Shown: positions 44,663-56,900, numbered from the stretch's first letter. The stretch: DNA of 64,000 bases from Pestalotiopsis fici W106-1 (GCF_000516985.1 NW_006917092.1:3426619-3490618); one strand, 5' to 3'. Program-made: numbers and translations. Notes: generated by a model from the sequence alone, not told the origin.

Positions 44663-46679
44663 ATGTCTTGTTCAGTGTGCCAACTTCCAATCGCCGAACC
44701 CGTGCGGAGCCTCTCATCATCTTCGAGCAATCGCGAATGCCCCTTTTGCTCCACAGTATTCTCTCGTGTCGACGCGGCCAAGCGACATGCACGGAGCTGC
44801 ACTCATAGAAGGGGTCGTGAACTCCCTGCTGGAAAGCGCGGTCGTAGGGCAAAATCCTGCGCTCAATGTTCGCGCGTCAGAGTTTACTGCGATGCCCCAA
44901 TTCAAGGTCCTTGTGAGAGGTGCATCTCCCGAAAACTGGACTGCGCTTTCAGTAGAAAATGTACCGACGTGACTCATCGGAAATCGTCTCAAAATGAGAT
45001 AGCAGATCACAATGGTCGTAGTCAGGTCCCACTATCATTTCTACTGAACTTCACAGACGAGAAACAAGACTTTGTAACAGAAAGGGCAGTTGGTGAAGAG
45101 CCAGATGGTGACCTTGTAGGGCCAACTCACATGTCATCGCCGCACGATCAATCACCAGGCCGCGAGATTCTTGACTACATCGACCCGACGCTCTTGTTAC
45201 CCTGCGACTCCGAAGTCTGGCTAGGTGCCCTACAGGACACGGAAGAACAAGACCTTCTTGGTCACTTCGTCTTGCCAGCCGGACAAGGGCTTGAAGCGCG
45301 ACTAGAACTCTTGGAGTCGCACGTTGCCGCACATGCCAGGACGACTCATCTCCCTCGAGATCTATTCGATTCACGCCACTTTGGTAATTTTTTCAGTCCC
45401 TTCAATGTAAATACATTCGCCAGGATCTTCTGTCGCAAGCGGCATTATCAACATACAGTCATACATTGGCCGACATTTTCTCTCGAAAAAGCCGCGCTTC
45501 CCTTGCTCATGGTTGTTGCTCTCACCGGAGCTACGTATTCGTTCCACTCAAGGAATGGACCAGGGCACATCACTGCTGCGCGATCGTTTTATCGGCTCGC
45601 GGACTCTTATGTTTTCCATGAGCTGAGAAAATGTGTCCAAGGCGGAGCTTCAACTTCCAATATCGCAGAATCAATCGAACTTTGTCAGGCGGCTCTGCTC
45701 ATGTATGCGTTAGATACGCTGTTGGCAGGTGATGAAGGTGTGCAGTGTGCTGCCATGACGGAACGATTGCCTGCTCTAATATCCACAATGCGAAAGCTAC
45801 GGTTTGTCGGCTGTCGTCACGATCCTTCAGAGGACTGGTCACTTTTCCTTCAACGTGAACAGATCATCAGGCTTGTATCTTGGGCCTACGGAGCGGATTG
45901 TCTGATTACCATGTCCTTCAATACTCCGCCGTTTTTTTCTCTTCTTGAAATGACTGGAGACCTTCCGTGTGATCCTCTCATAGTAAGCATATCTTTCTCC
46001 TTTTCTGGTGGATTGTCACATGAGCAAACCTTGCGCAAAATGGTGCTGCAAGAGAGCAGACTGAGACAACTGCCTGGAAGAACCCCATCAAACTCATTTG
46101 TCCACCGAAAAGGCAATTGCTAACACATATCATTGTAGTGGGACTCTGACCCCTCAGCCCTTGAGTCATTGAGGCCATTCCAGGACACCACCTCTTACTG
46201 CATCAAGGGCCTCATGTCATGGCTTCTGGATGACAACATGCAATCGAATGACATCCTTGAGAGAGTACCCCTCTTTCATTTGCACATCATGTTGTGTGGT
46301 AAGTCTGCAGCAGACGCAAATTCCGTTCTCAGTGATACGATTTGGGAATAGGGCTGATAAGAGTCATGGGACAGCAATCCAACCCATCATTTTTAACCTC
46401 CACATCAGTTTGTCATTACCGTCGCAATCAGACAGGTTACTTCGGGCACTAGCCACGTGGAGACACCTCTGGGGAAACGCCATCGACAAACTGCCGGATG
46501 ATCAGCGCAAGTGGCTCGGAGTCGCCAAGCATGTACCTGACATCGAGTATCTTTCCAGGCGGATAATCGAGGTTTCAATAAGCTCCCACGCTGATTCCTC
46601 ACAATACTTGAAGCGAGTCCCGTCGCACACAGCAAGGGAGGTTCACGAATTCATTCGAGAGTTTGTATCAAGAACATAA
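44663..46679 (+). CDS. Transcription factor with C2HC finger, Zn2Cys6 cluster and MHR domain
   Basis: Three exons (44663-45982, 46139-46298, 46375-46679), 594 aa, all in frame. A single zinc finger (C26, C29, H42, C46, so C2HC rather than C2H2) is followed by an Arg/Lys-rich hinge and a Zn2Cys6 cluster (C66, C69, C76, C84, C87, C94; SCAQCSRVRVYCDAP). The middle-homology region spans roughly residues 240-590 (CRKRHYQHTVIHWPTFSLEK, REQIIRLVSWAYGADCL). The combined finger/cluster layout also occurs in the regulator at 17.3-20.4 kb, but the two are not close copies. Its targets are probably local: the NmrA-like, complex I or small Gly-rich gene. Confidence 0.87.
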
Positions 46680-47280
46680 TCACGTAATCTGTTGCTAGCG
46701 ATGAGGCTATGCCTGGACAACGTTATCTTGGCATAGCCGTGGCATTCTCTCTACTATAGAGTACTCGACTTCATGGTATAGTCTATCTTGTCGGTAGATA
46801 AGTCCCATGCAGCGATCTATACTAATTTATGCGTGATGCTGCAAGCTTAAGCTCGCAACCATGACTCGTCGTCCTAGGTCGAACGGCGCTTCCGACCCAT
46901 TTCAACGTCAATCGCTCTAGCGGATCAAAGCTTAAATCAAAGCGCCCCAATAGAATTTTTGTATCCAAAAGATTTTGATACTCTGCGCTGGGTATGCAGA
47001 GGAGATATGAAGTCGCACGTACTCTTTGACGTAGCATAAGCAGCAGCGATTCAATCAAGCCCGTCAAGAGAAAAATCAATCGAAAGTATGCTACAAGCAT
47101 GAACTTGAATTATCTCCGCTTTCAATGAATACTCGCTTATGCATCACGAAGTAGCGACAGCGGAAAAAAGCATGACTCGTTAAGCACATACTGTAGGTTT
47201 ATAGACCGTGGCCGCTTAACCTTACTTGCCGGCAACCGCCTAGGCCGACATCATGGGATGACGCAAAGTGTGACGGACGC
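46680..47280. other. Intergenic region, no gene
   Basis: 600 bp without a convincing frame, upstream of the promoter elements of the small gene at 47488. Confidence 0.5.
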
Positions 47281-47296
47281 TATTCCGCGCGGAATA
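47281..47296. promoter_or_regulatory. 16-bp perfect palindrome with CCG-CG-CGG core
   Basis: TATTCCGCGCGGAATA equals its own reverse complement. The core CCG-N2-CGG is the kind of paired triplet bound by dimeric Zn2Cys6 regulators. It lies 32 bp before a TATA box and about 190 bp before the start codon of the small gene. A Zn2Cys6 regulator gene is the left neighbour. Confidence 0.55.
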
Positions 47297-47327
47297 AACT
47301 CGAAGACATGGACATGGAGAGCATGCG

Positions 47328-47335
47328 TATATAAG
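47328..47335 (+). promoter_or_regulatory. TATA box (TATATAAG)
   Basis: Consensus TATA element about 150 bp upstream of ATG 47488. The leader between them is A/C-rich with repeated CAAAAACA near 47416-47430, as in strongly induced fungal genes. Confidence 0.55.
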
Positions 47336-47487
47336 ATGTAAACATCTTCGTCGTTCACAATCAGGACCATAATTCATGATTATCCAATACTCCAAGAGAC
47401 ACGAACCACTTTAAACAAAAACAAAAACATCCATCCCACTACAACAACTTTCACACAAACCCCGACACAGAGTTGAAAACTTTTAAA

Positions 47488-47694
47488 ATGTGCTTTGGAT
47501 TCAGCCGAAGAAGAAGAGCCTGTGGACCACCAATGATGGCTCGCCCGGTCCCAATGATGCAAACACGCCCCATGCACTGCGGCCCGAGATATGGATATAG
47601 TCCGAGACCAGGCTGGGGAGGAAGACCCGGATTCGGTGGTGGCCCCGGATTCGGCGGCAGACCTGGTTATGGTGGTAGGCGTGGCCGATGCTAG
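47488..47694 (+). CDS. Small Gly/Pro/Arg-rich cationic protein, 68 aa
   Basis: ATG 47488 opens a 68-residue frame: MCFGFSRRRRACGPP, then Met-rich MMARPVPMMQTRPMHC, then repeated PGFGG/PGYGG-type units ending GGRRGRC. It is strongly basic, with four Cys and no signal peptide or hydrophobic segment. A clear TATA box, an A-rich leader and the palindrome upstream support a real, possibly strongly induced transcript. A GTAAGT follows the stop codon directly, so an alternative splice past the TAG is conceivable. I do not recognise the family; the PGFGG repeats resemble disordered nucleic-acid-binding or wall-associated tails. Confidence 0.6.
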   Translation: MCFGFSRRRRACGPPMMARPVPMMQTRPMHCGPRYGYSPRPGWGGRPGFGGGPGFGGRPGYGGRRGRC

Positions 47695-48021
47695 GTAAGT
47701 GCATATTATAAACTGAGCGAACGGCTCGCCATCAAATGTTCTAAAATCCCATGCTTACACTGGCGTTTAGATGCTTATATGGCCCAATCGTCATAGTCAC
47801 GGACAAGTTGCGTTGGGGATTTGCTACGAAGAACATGAATTAAATGCTGGCGGGTGAGGTCAGAACTCGCCGAGAATCTATGGAAAGGAGAACGAAAGTT
47901 ATATGCGTCTTGTTAGACAGAGCATGGCGAGAACGAATATTAGTAACGAATAAAAAATCACGTAAAAGTTACGAGATATTTCTGAAAGACCAAGAGTGAC
48001 ATGTATCGTGTGCAACAGAAT
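47695..48021. other. Intergenic region between convergent genes
   Basis: 327 bp, no gene seen. Confidence 0.5.
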
Positions 48022-49290
48022 TCAATCTCCCTCCTCTGGCTCGCAAGCAGTTAGATATACATACTTGCGACCTAGCAGTTCTGGGAGGTCTTGCAGCCGC
48101 CTATAGTCTCGAGATGGTGACCGGTAATGACCAAGCAAGAAGACACGGGTGAGTCCGACCAGCCCAGCCAGCAAAATAGGAAGCATGAAGTCTCTAAAAA
48201 GCTCCAACTCTGATTGCGTAAGAGGACTTCTGTGATTGAAAGCACTCATAGCCAACTCCCACTGGTCCTTGCTGAGCTTTGATCCATAAGAATTCGTCGG
48301 ACGCATCGGCGTTTGCAGAAACGGATCAAGTTCAGAATCGATATAGACAAGCTCTCGAAATACTGGGTAACCTTGCATGATATCAAATGGGTAAGATAAG
48401 GGTCCTGGATCAGTCTTTCCAGTTGTCAAGTCTTCGTAAAAACGGACTGCAGTTCTGACAGCCTCGTTGTCAGGAAATTGTACAAGAAGCTTGCTCAAGA
48501 CTTCTCCAAATCTATTAACAGAATACACCATGCCCGTGGACATCCATGGACTTGGTTCATCTTCCCTAAAACTAAATGGACTGCGGACATGTGCACTCCA
48601 GCCTCTGGGAGGAGAGAAACCAGATTCCATATTGTGGGTACTGAGGGGCGGCGTCCGGTCGGAATCGAGGCCTACGCCAACGATCCAGCCACCGCGAGTG
48701 ATGTCTTTGGCAGATGATATGGGACTTGAGACTGTGGTAGTATCAGTGACTTTGATTCTCTGCAGGTAGAATGGCGGGTATCCCTGAAGAATCTTTTCCA
48801 CCTCATGTTTCGTGCGACTGTGCTGCTGTCCACCAGGATATAGAGGCAAATGAGCAGTAAGTATTCCATCAACATTGAGGAATTGAATGCGGCTGGTGTG
48901 CGAAAGTAACAAGAAGGCCTCCAGAGTTTTGCGGTCGGTGCGGACATAATGCTTTGATGCATTAAGCTGATAAGGCTTAAAAACGCGCCTATCTCGTCGC
49001 TGCGCAGAAGTCCAGGCGCATTGAAACACATTTCCGTAGGTCGAACCCAAACAGTCTGTGTCACTATGCGAAAAGTAGGATACATCCTTCTTGATTGCCT
49101 TCAGAGGATTGAGATCCTCTTCTCCTCGACGAAGCTCTCCGTCTGGAATATCTTGCCACTCGAGGCGCTCACATGTAGAACCGTGGGATCGAAGCTGGCG
49201 CTGTGTTCGGTTGAAGGCCATTTTGATGAGCCATGTTGCGCTGCCTGACAGCATCAATGGCAGCCCGATCAGGGCAATGAGCGCTGCCAT
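48022..49290 (-). CDS. Uncharacterised membrane protein
   Basis: From the ATG at 49290 the product has 422 aa. It has a hydrophobic segment at the N-terminus (ALIALIGLPLMLSGSATWLI) and another near the C-terminus (FMLPILLAGLVGLTRVFLLG), with about 330 residues of soluble domain between them. The soluble part includes WIVGVGLDSD and GMVYSVNRFGEVLSKLLVQF. The frame stays open 20 codons further up, so a tiny upstream exon is possible: ATGGACACG with a GTGAGA donor at 49369 would join in frame but needs a 37-nt intron, which is unusually short. I do not recognise the family. The topology suggests both ends lie on the same side or the protein is a two-pass anchor. Confidence 0.7.
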   Translation of the reverse strand: MAALIALIGLPLMLSGSATWLIKMAFNRTQRQLRSHGSTCERLEWQDIPDGELRRGEEDLNPLKAIKKDVSYFSHSDTDCLGSTYGNVFQCAWTSAQRRDRRVFKPYQLNASKHYVRTDRKTLEAFLLLSHTSRIQFLNVDGILTAHLPLYPGGQQHSRTKHEVEKILQGYPPFYLQRIKVTDTTTVSSPISSAKDITRGGWIVGVGLDSDRTPPLSTHNMESGFSPPRGWSAHVRSPFSFREDEPSPWMSTGMVYSVNRFGEVLSKLLVQFPDNEAVRTAVRFYEDLTTGKTDPGPLSYPFDIMQGYPVFRELVYIDSELDPFLQTPMRPTNSYGSKLSKDQWELAMSAFNHRSPLTQSELELFRDFMLPILLAGLVGLTRVFLLGHYRSPSRDYRRLQDLPELLGRKYVYLTACEPEEGD

Positions 49291-50002
49291 TGCATCCCAT
49301 CGTATCTTGAATTGACGGTTAGTAGAGCGTGCCTGCGTAAGCGGGTGCACAGGTCATGGGCAATCTCACCGTGTCCATCTCAATCGTCTCTAGTCCGAGC
49401 GTGTCTCTGTAGTCTTATATGCTAACTTGTCATCAAATATGCTACACGTAATATGGTTATGCGACAACAGGTAATAAGGCCGATATTGTGATCGCGCGTG
49501 AAAGGAGAGGGTGTAATAATCAATTGAGAAGAAATAATTAATTGAGAAGACGGGCTTACGTGATGTGCATCATGATTGTTTGAACCCTGCTCCGGGCAAC
49601 CTCCGGGCTTGGACTGTCACTCTGCGTCACAAGAGCGCAGTGTGCCTTGCAGTGGGCCTTGCAGTGAGCCTTGAGCATAAGATGTCACCTAAGGCAATGT
49701 AAAGGAAGGGGAAAATGTAGGCGAAGGAACGTCTAAAAGATGTCTGAATTGATGCTAACAAACTGTAAAAGAGAGGTGCTAGGAAGCTACCCAATGTGCC
49801 CGTGCAGATGAGCTGCGGTGAGTTACGTCAGTGCAACATACGAGAAGTCGGCCTGCGTATGTGAGGTGCCTGTCGACAGCTCAATCAGATACCTACTCAC
49901 TGGGCACGGCCTAGTACGAAAAACGATTCCAAGAACGAAGAGGTGTGGTGATATTGATGTTGAAGAGAGAAGGTCTAGTTACAGCTGCCCACGCTGTTGT
50001 TT
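49291..50002. other. Intergenic region with small tandem repeats
   Basis: 710 bp. Contains the 12-nt repeats listed next and a local duplication of aattgagaag at about 49523-49548. No gene seen. Confidence 0.5.
49644..49676. repeat. 12-nt tandem repeat, about 2.7 units
   Basis: gccttgcagtgg, gccttgcagtga, then gccttgagc, in direct succession. Minor satellite-like repeat in an intergenic spacer. Confidence 0.85.
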
Positions 50003-51163
50003 TTACCCCTCATTTGGTACTAGATTCGAGCCTTCCAGCTCAATCAGGCCTCTCGCCTCTTTGGTTTTCCATTGAAGCGCAGCACACAGCCCGTACAAGG
50101 TCTTCAGTGTAGGTATGGGCACACCGAGCTTTTCTGCCTCTCTGATTGGCTCCCCGAGGATATTCTCGTACTCGATATAGTTACCCTGGGAAATATTAGC
50201 ATTGCTGCAGAGGAGAGGGTCACCTATATAGTAAGGTGGGAGATGCCTTATTACTGACCTTTTCTACATCTTGAAGCATACTCGGTTTGCAGTAAACCTC
50301 GAGCGGATCAATGTGGATCGTATTCTCAATGTGCTCTTCGGGGATATCGTGACCTGCGGCTTTGGCTGCATTCCATATTTCCCGCATGGCGGGCTTGACG
50401 AGGGTCTCGATGGGTGTTTTGGCCAGCCTCAGGCGCGTAGTATCCATGCCTGTAATTGTGGAAATTGGATTGAATGATGCATTGTAAATGAGCTTTCTCC
50501 ATCTCACGAAATCGACGTTTTCATTGTGCTCGCATGCCACTTTGCCAGAGGTGCTGTAAATCTCCACAAACTCGGCGGCTGCGGCGCGGGCGGTGTCTGG
50601 GCCGATATTGGGATTCTTGAATGCGCCCACGATCAACTCGTCGTGATAATCATGAATAATATTTCCGTGTCCCTTTTCGGCGACTCCGATTAGGGAAATG
50701 CCAGATAAAACCACGTTTTGTGGAAAAGTCTTGATCAGAGGCTTCTCAATATTGAGACCGTTTTGCACGAGCACAATCACCGTGTGCCCTTGCGTGATCG
50801 CCGGTGCGATGATTTCCTCGACGGCGGGACCGACATCCGGGCAGTTCTTGGTAGCCACAACAATGTAGTCGAATGGCGGCAGATTGTCTTGCGCCACGTC
50901 GGGGACTTGTTTCGCAACTAGCCCATGGATCAGTCCAGTGCCTCGTTTTATGAGCAGGATATCGACATACTGTTGGTTGGCTTCCAAGCTTTCAAGCTGC
51001 CATAGTCGACCGACTCGATATTGAATCCGTGCTCGGAAACACTGGCAAAGTTGGAGCGTAGGACAGCGGTTACGCTAGCTCGGCCGCTAGCCTCCAGGCT
51101 CACAGCGGCCATGGTGCCGACGCCGCCAGCCCCGACCAGCAACACATTCTTCTTCTCCGCCAT
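50003..51163 (-). CDS. Ketopantoate-reductase-like (ApbA/PanE) NAD(P)H oxidoreductase
   Basis: Three exons, complement(50971-51163, 50259-50917, 50003-50185), 344 aa, introns of 53 and 73 nt in phase. The N-terminal Rossmann motif is VLLVGAGGVGTMAAVSLEASG. Next come FDYIVVATKNCPDVGP and IVLVQNGLNIEKP, the family's NAD(P)-domain signature. The C-terminal helical domain includes FVRWRKLIYNASFNPISTITG with the Lys/Asn pair used in catalysis, and KPSMLQDVEKGNYIEYENI. The family reduces 2-dehydropantoate in pantothenate synthesis, but fungi carry several members with other 2-oxo-acid or beta-keto substrates, so the exact role is open. The start ATG sits six residues before the glycine-rich loop. 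Confidence 0.9.
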
Positions 51164-53182
51164 TGTTCTGATCCTGGTGATTTGCTGGATACAATTCTTG
51201 AATTGATATCTTGGACGGCTGTTGATATTCTTATTTTGTATCGACAAGACAATGCTGGATTTAGGCCATTCTGGTGCCGTGTTAGAGACGTCGTGCAGGA
51301 CTAACAGATAGGCGATTCGGTTAGCTTTACTCCATCCGATGTGCTAATATGCGCTGCAAAGGAGCTCCGATCCGATTATTCGGCGCCGCGACCGGGCGCC
51401 ATAACCGCCAGTACCTGAGAGGGGTTTGACCATTCTTCATTTTGCCCTTTGTGTTAGTCCACCTTTTGGTATCAGCTTTGAAGATTGACCCGGTCTGATT
51501 CATTGAAATAATTCAGAAAAATGACATAATCGAGAGAATGAGCAGTCTGCAGATGGTTATGCGTTGCGGATGTTCCGATGAAAGTAGTGGTGTTTGTGCG
51601 GCCTTCTGCTGTTACGATGGGGTCTGTAAAAATACGCATTTATCGTACTGCCTGCTACAGCACAACCAATATGTCTTGTATGTCACGTTGATTTACAGCC
51701 CTTTACATTGAGAGTAGACTGCCAGGAGCAGAAAATCCAATGATTGCATCAAAATATTATTTGCCTCGCATTTTATATCTCGGGTTGCGTTTCTCGCCAA
51801 GGACGCATCGAGTGACTTGAATCCAAATGTTTATCGCAAGCAAATCCATCAACATCTCTGCCTCAATTTTCCTGCGGGGCAGTTCGAGTTCCAAATTACT
51901 CATGGCAGCTTTGTATGTATGTATTCCAACATTGATCAACGTGATTTGCGAGAACGATTATCAAGATTCTAACAATCAAATACATGCGAATTTCGACCTC
52001 AAAATCTCAGATAAGCAACAAACTTTATGTACATCCAAGCGAGTGTAACCATTAACTATCAGCGTGTCCATTCTCAACTTGTTCTACTGCTACAAGCCCT
52101 TTACTACCCTATCCTGATGATGTCTATTTTAGACGAGACGTTCCATCGATCAGGGCACATTTAGGGCCATAACGATACGTACTGTTTGATGAACTCCTAC
52201 CATGATCCACGGGACGAACTACAAGTATAGTATTAATAAATTCCAACCAAATCCTGTCGAATAATTCGAGGTGCTTTTCGGACGTTGGATGCGAGGTTAT
52301 GGTTGCCTACCCAGAAATCTAGATAGTGGCGTCCATCGCCTTCGGATCACATCCATATTACCATTTTGGACTATCTGGAACAATTGAAGCATACGGTTTA
52401 TTGGTGCCAGAGTGACTATATTAATCCATTGCTGCTATTAATTAATTCCTCGGCATGACGGGAGAGAACACACAACGTGGCGCGCACGGCAATATAGATT
52501 GATGCAACCTGAACCTTTACGGAACACGGCTAAATACACCACTATATCCAGTCCCCGAGCTAATAAGGCAGGAACAAGTGAGCCGGGCTCTAGGTGAGCC
52601 TTTTAACTCCAAGTTGCCGTCTGGTCGACATGTTGTGATGGAATTTATAAAGTCTATATGCAGCCGCTGACGCCTGGTGCTCCATCTGTTCTTTCTACTT
52701 GATGACTCTCGATCAGACCTGTGGAGTCACTACAATGGACAGATAGAGTTGGGCTGGCCAAGGAGAGAACACAGAGCGATGATATGTTGTGCTTATCATC
52801 TGTTCAACTTCTTTAATACTAACTACCTACTCGGGAAGGTAGCTAAGGATGCAGTATCCAGTTGCTTACGTTTGTAGTAACACCTTCCAGATTGATCCAC
52901 AATCACTGTATTTAGCGAGAATAGTCCACTTAGGCTTCTGTAGGCACTCTTCTAATAACAAATTGAGTGGGCACAACGATTGAATTTCGATCAGAAACTA
53001 AACAATAACTATGACGAAGACCAGAAACTTGTTTGCAACATCCAACTCTTGCGCAAAAGTAAACGAGCGAAGTCAAGAAAATCCATTAATTCCAACGGAT
53101 GGAAGCATCCTTCCAGCGACGATGAGGTCCATCCAGACAAAGCGCACTCCGGCTTCAGGCACCAAGATCTTCACTCTTGAAC
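51164..53182. other. 2-kb gene-free stretch, AT-rich
   Basis: Only short frames in all phases; none has splice structure or family resemblance. I see no repeat, transposase trace or RNA gene in it. Confidence 0.5.
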
Positions 53183-53939
53183 TCAAACCTTGGACTTCAT
53201 GAACGATACAGCCTCCGGAACCCTGGGTGTATACTGCAAGTGAGCCGCAGTGATCTCGAGTGTGCCATCACAGACCTCGTCTCCATCATTGCAAATGATC
53301 AAGGTCCTGTCAGCCGAGATTCCAGGAATCGTGCCACCGTCCTGCTCGTTGCGAGTGTCGCCAAAAGTAACAGCGGCATTGATGCGCGCCTTCACCGTCG
53401 CCGTAACTCGCTTGATGCTGGCGTGGACCATGGCGGCGCCTTGACTGTAGCCAGACACCAAGATTGCAGCATCAGGGCAGTTGTTTGCAACCTTGGTGAT
53501 CAGAGTGGCCATGTTGTTTGCCGCCGTCGCATCAACTCCCTCGGGTAGAGTACCGTGAGCCACGGCGTCGTAGTTGACGCCTTGAACAGCCACATTGCCA
53601 GACCCGAGGGCAGATTTGATCTGGTTGTACAGTGGAAGACCAGGAGTTGCACCCTGGAAGTAGGTCAATGATTTCTATTCTGCTGTGATCACCGGAGGAG
53701 AAACTTACTAGATTTCCGAGCTGGGCTGTGCCACGAGCAAAGACCAAGACGACGTCCTTGCAGCCGCCCGTGTTGAACTCGTTGGCAGTGAGACTGGTCG
53801 ACTGTCTTGCCTGCAAGCCATCACTCGACAACTCGTCGCCGCCGAGACCGCGCTCGACACGAAGCGAGTCAACGCTGATGGGAGTGGCCACGACGCCAGA
53901 GGCAAAGAGCAGAGACAAGAATGAGGCAGTGAGCTTCAT
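53183..53939 (-). CDS. Secreted cutinase (CE5)
   Basis: Two exons, complement(53709-53939, 53183-53653), 233 aa. A signal peptide (MKLTASFLSLLFASGVVAT) and a short propeptide lead into the core (GGCKDVVLVFARGTAQLGNL). The catalytic triad of cutinases is visible: S147 in ILVSGYSQGAAM, D202 in CNDGDEVCDG, and H215 in ITAAHLQYTP. Cysteines are in the usual places for the two disulphides. Cutinases hydrolyse the ester bonds of plant cutin, and some fungi use them on other polyesters. Length and architecture are normal. The gene stands alone between two large gene-free regions, so separate regulation is likely. Confidence 0.94.
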
Positions 53940-56900
53940 GTTGACAGTCGATCTTGAGTTGACTTGCAGCTTGCGAAAAAAAGAACACTTGGGCAGATAG
54001 AGGAGAATACTGTTACGACGAGCGTCTAAGGATTATTGTTGCACGATGAACTCCTTTCCAACATCGTATACCAATACGGCGACTGGTCAGACCTTTTTAT
54101 CGTCATCTCGACACAGGATCCTTCGTCCTACATCGTTCAGCTACATCGAATACTTCTGGATCCACCTTGGGTCATCCACCGCCACACTACAAAGTCAGAT
54201 CAAGTGTTGTCGCGTAAGCGACGGATGCAAGGGTGGCTGCGATACTTTCTTGCAATTGCTACCACGGCTTGGCACACCATGGCTCTGAATGGAGGCATTA
54301 TCATTACGCCGACCCGCTTCTGCGACGATAGAGGCACGAGCACGACTCCCGCACCGTTTACGCGACGAGCCAGTCACTTTGTCGGACGATCAGCATGCCT
54401 ACTCCGGCATTCAATCACATTCATGTGCCGGGTGGTCACCGCACAATTACTCCCTTGTTGCTACACCCTTTGATGATTGTAACACTTGAGGGCCATTGTG
54501 ACAAGCAAAGTGCCCACTGGCTTGTCGTTGGTTCTTCATTATGCAATCAGAGGCGAAGATTTCGTCAGATATTCTACAATGATTACCATGCAGCTCAATC
54601 AATAGGAATGCCCCGGAACAGCTATGGGCCTGCTCAAGCTTTTACAAGCAGCACAACGCAGGTCCTATGCACCTCGTTTCTAAGAGTGTTATCGACCCAA
54701 TACTCAATCCCGCATGCTCCAAGGTTACATGCATCTCGCATGGCTGATGTATGACGACCAAGACGACGAAAATGAGCAGACTTACTACGATAATGCATGG
54801 ATCAGTTGCATTCCGCTAAGCCGCAACAAAAGCCAAGTGACCGCCGTCAGGAGACGAGATTGCCAGGCTCTTAGAGGTCCCGAAAGGGGCCAAACGATGC
54901 CACTCGCCGGTGGGGTTGTATATTGAACGCGTACCTAAGAATAAGTTTGGTCGGCGAATGGAAGTAATATCCTGGCGGTAACATCAGCGTAAGACGATGA
55001 CCAGTAACCCGGCTAGTGTATATGTTTCGTAGCGTACGGCTCTATTTGCGCGTGATGACGACCGCGCCGCCACTTTACTGGATGCGCTCGAGCTGAAAGG
55101 TCCGTAAAATCCTTGCGCTTATTGACAAGTTTTCAATAAGGAGCCTCTGGTGGTGTGCCACAATGCATTTTACATGGGTGTCTAGGGGAGCTGGTTGGTG
55201 AACTTTGTCAAAAATATGCACCAACCGTCTCAACCGATGACCGATGGCGAGCAATATCATGTTGTTGATGTGATACAGGTAGGTGAATAATGTCTAGGTG
55301 ACTATTGGAAGAAAATGTGCGGGCTATCTTGTTTTGCATTCGAAATTGCGCTTGCATGATGCGGAAAATATCCACGTCGAGGCTCTGCATTGAGTTAGTT
55401 GGCTTTGACGGAATGATTTGGTCGAGTACCGAAGAGCCTCAGTATCGTAGAATTTCTCTTTGACTGCCGAGAGACCGCTTGGCCCAAAGGATGGCACCAT
55501 CGTATACTACCTGTGGTAGCACCGGAAGGAGAGGAGCGAGAATTCTGCCGTGTCACAAAGAGCCAGGGGCATCGACCAGTCTTCAGTATGTATGTATGAC
55601 GCCATTCGGAGTCTTGTTGTCGAATTTTGTCTTGAATGATGCCCAAATTCCGTTTAAAACAATTCAATCAATTCCCTCCAGATTCGGGGATGGTTGGGGT
55701 CCGTAACTCCCGGCCGGTAGGACTCGGGTTGATTTTGCGAACAATCAAGTATCTGTCAGACGGCTGCCTGTCCATACTATTGAAGTCGAACCAAATGTTT
55801 TCTTGAGTGAACATATGTGTCATCAATTGAACTGTATGGCTCTGAGGAGGGCATCCTCTAATACGGGATTGGCGTAGCAGTTATACCAGACATTTAGGAT
55901 GTCTCATATTCCATGCCGTCGCACCAAGCTATTGAAAACCATGAGACCTGGTCTCTTTATTGCTCAGATCTCATTTATTAGTACAATTATGGCGTCAACA
56001 CCGAATGGTCAGTTGACCTCCTCACGATGCGGTGGCCACTGAGGACAAAGAATAAGGAAGAAAACAAATCTAGGGTTAAGCCTCTTTGGGAAGTCACGTT
56101 GAAAATTTTGGTCTGATTGGATGCAGATGACAACTCATGTTGCTCCCAATCAGGCAATCCGAGCTTTCTAAGCAACGTGGATTCTTCTTAATCAGCACAC
56201 GTACCTCTTAACAGTCGCTCTTTTTGTTGGCGATGCTTAGTAGCGCCGCGAATGCTTCGTAGGACCGCACCTAGTGCCTGTTAAGAGTCCAATCATGTAA
56301 ACTTTTTTTTCACTTTCCAAGTGCATTTCGACAAACAATACGTACAAACATACCTGGCACTTGCGGGATTTAGTTGTTGATTAAACTTCAGTCACTCCAA
56401 GGATATACATCACAATCAAAGACGAAACCAATACGTACAACCATAGCTCTTAGAAAGCTCCGCATTCTGTTCGCTCTGCCCTAGATAAACTGAGAAACGC
56501 TTGATTTGAAGTCAGATTAGTGACGATTGATGATTTTTCAAATGAGTGGTGAACGGCTGTGGGGTTGGAATGAATCTCAAGATAGTCAAAATTTATCATT
56601 AACAAAAGTGTGGACCTTGATATCAAGAATCACAATGGCGCATCATCACTACATAGAGCTTCGACGAGCAAACCGCGGTGGTCGGATTCCTTATTCTCAA
56701 CGGCATAGACCTGAATCTTCAAGACAGCCATGGGCCAGCGCCAATGATTATATTCAGGTGGACTGAACCATACCTGGCTTAGCGTCAAATCTTCGCGCAA
56801 CCCGTATTCGTTGCTGGCTGTATACAAAGAAAGTACAAGCTCTGTAGCTTTTTCTTCTTTTTTTCTTTCTTATTTTCTTTGGTCATTTCTACAGATCATT

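Noticed and set aside
49333..49369. 37-nt intron giving an upstream start for the membrane protein
   Set aside because: Shorter than normal fungal introns; kept only as an alternative in the feature entry.
54036..54473. 145-codon frame in the gene desert
   Set aside because: No domain, splice signal or coding-like composition; overlapping frames of similar length exist in other phases.
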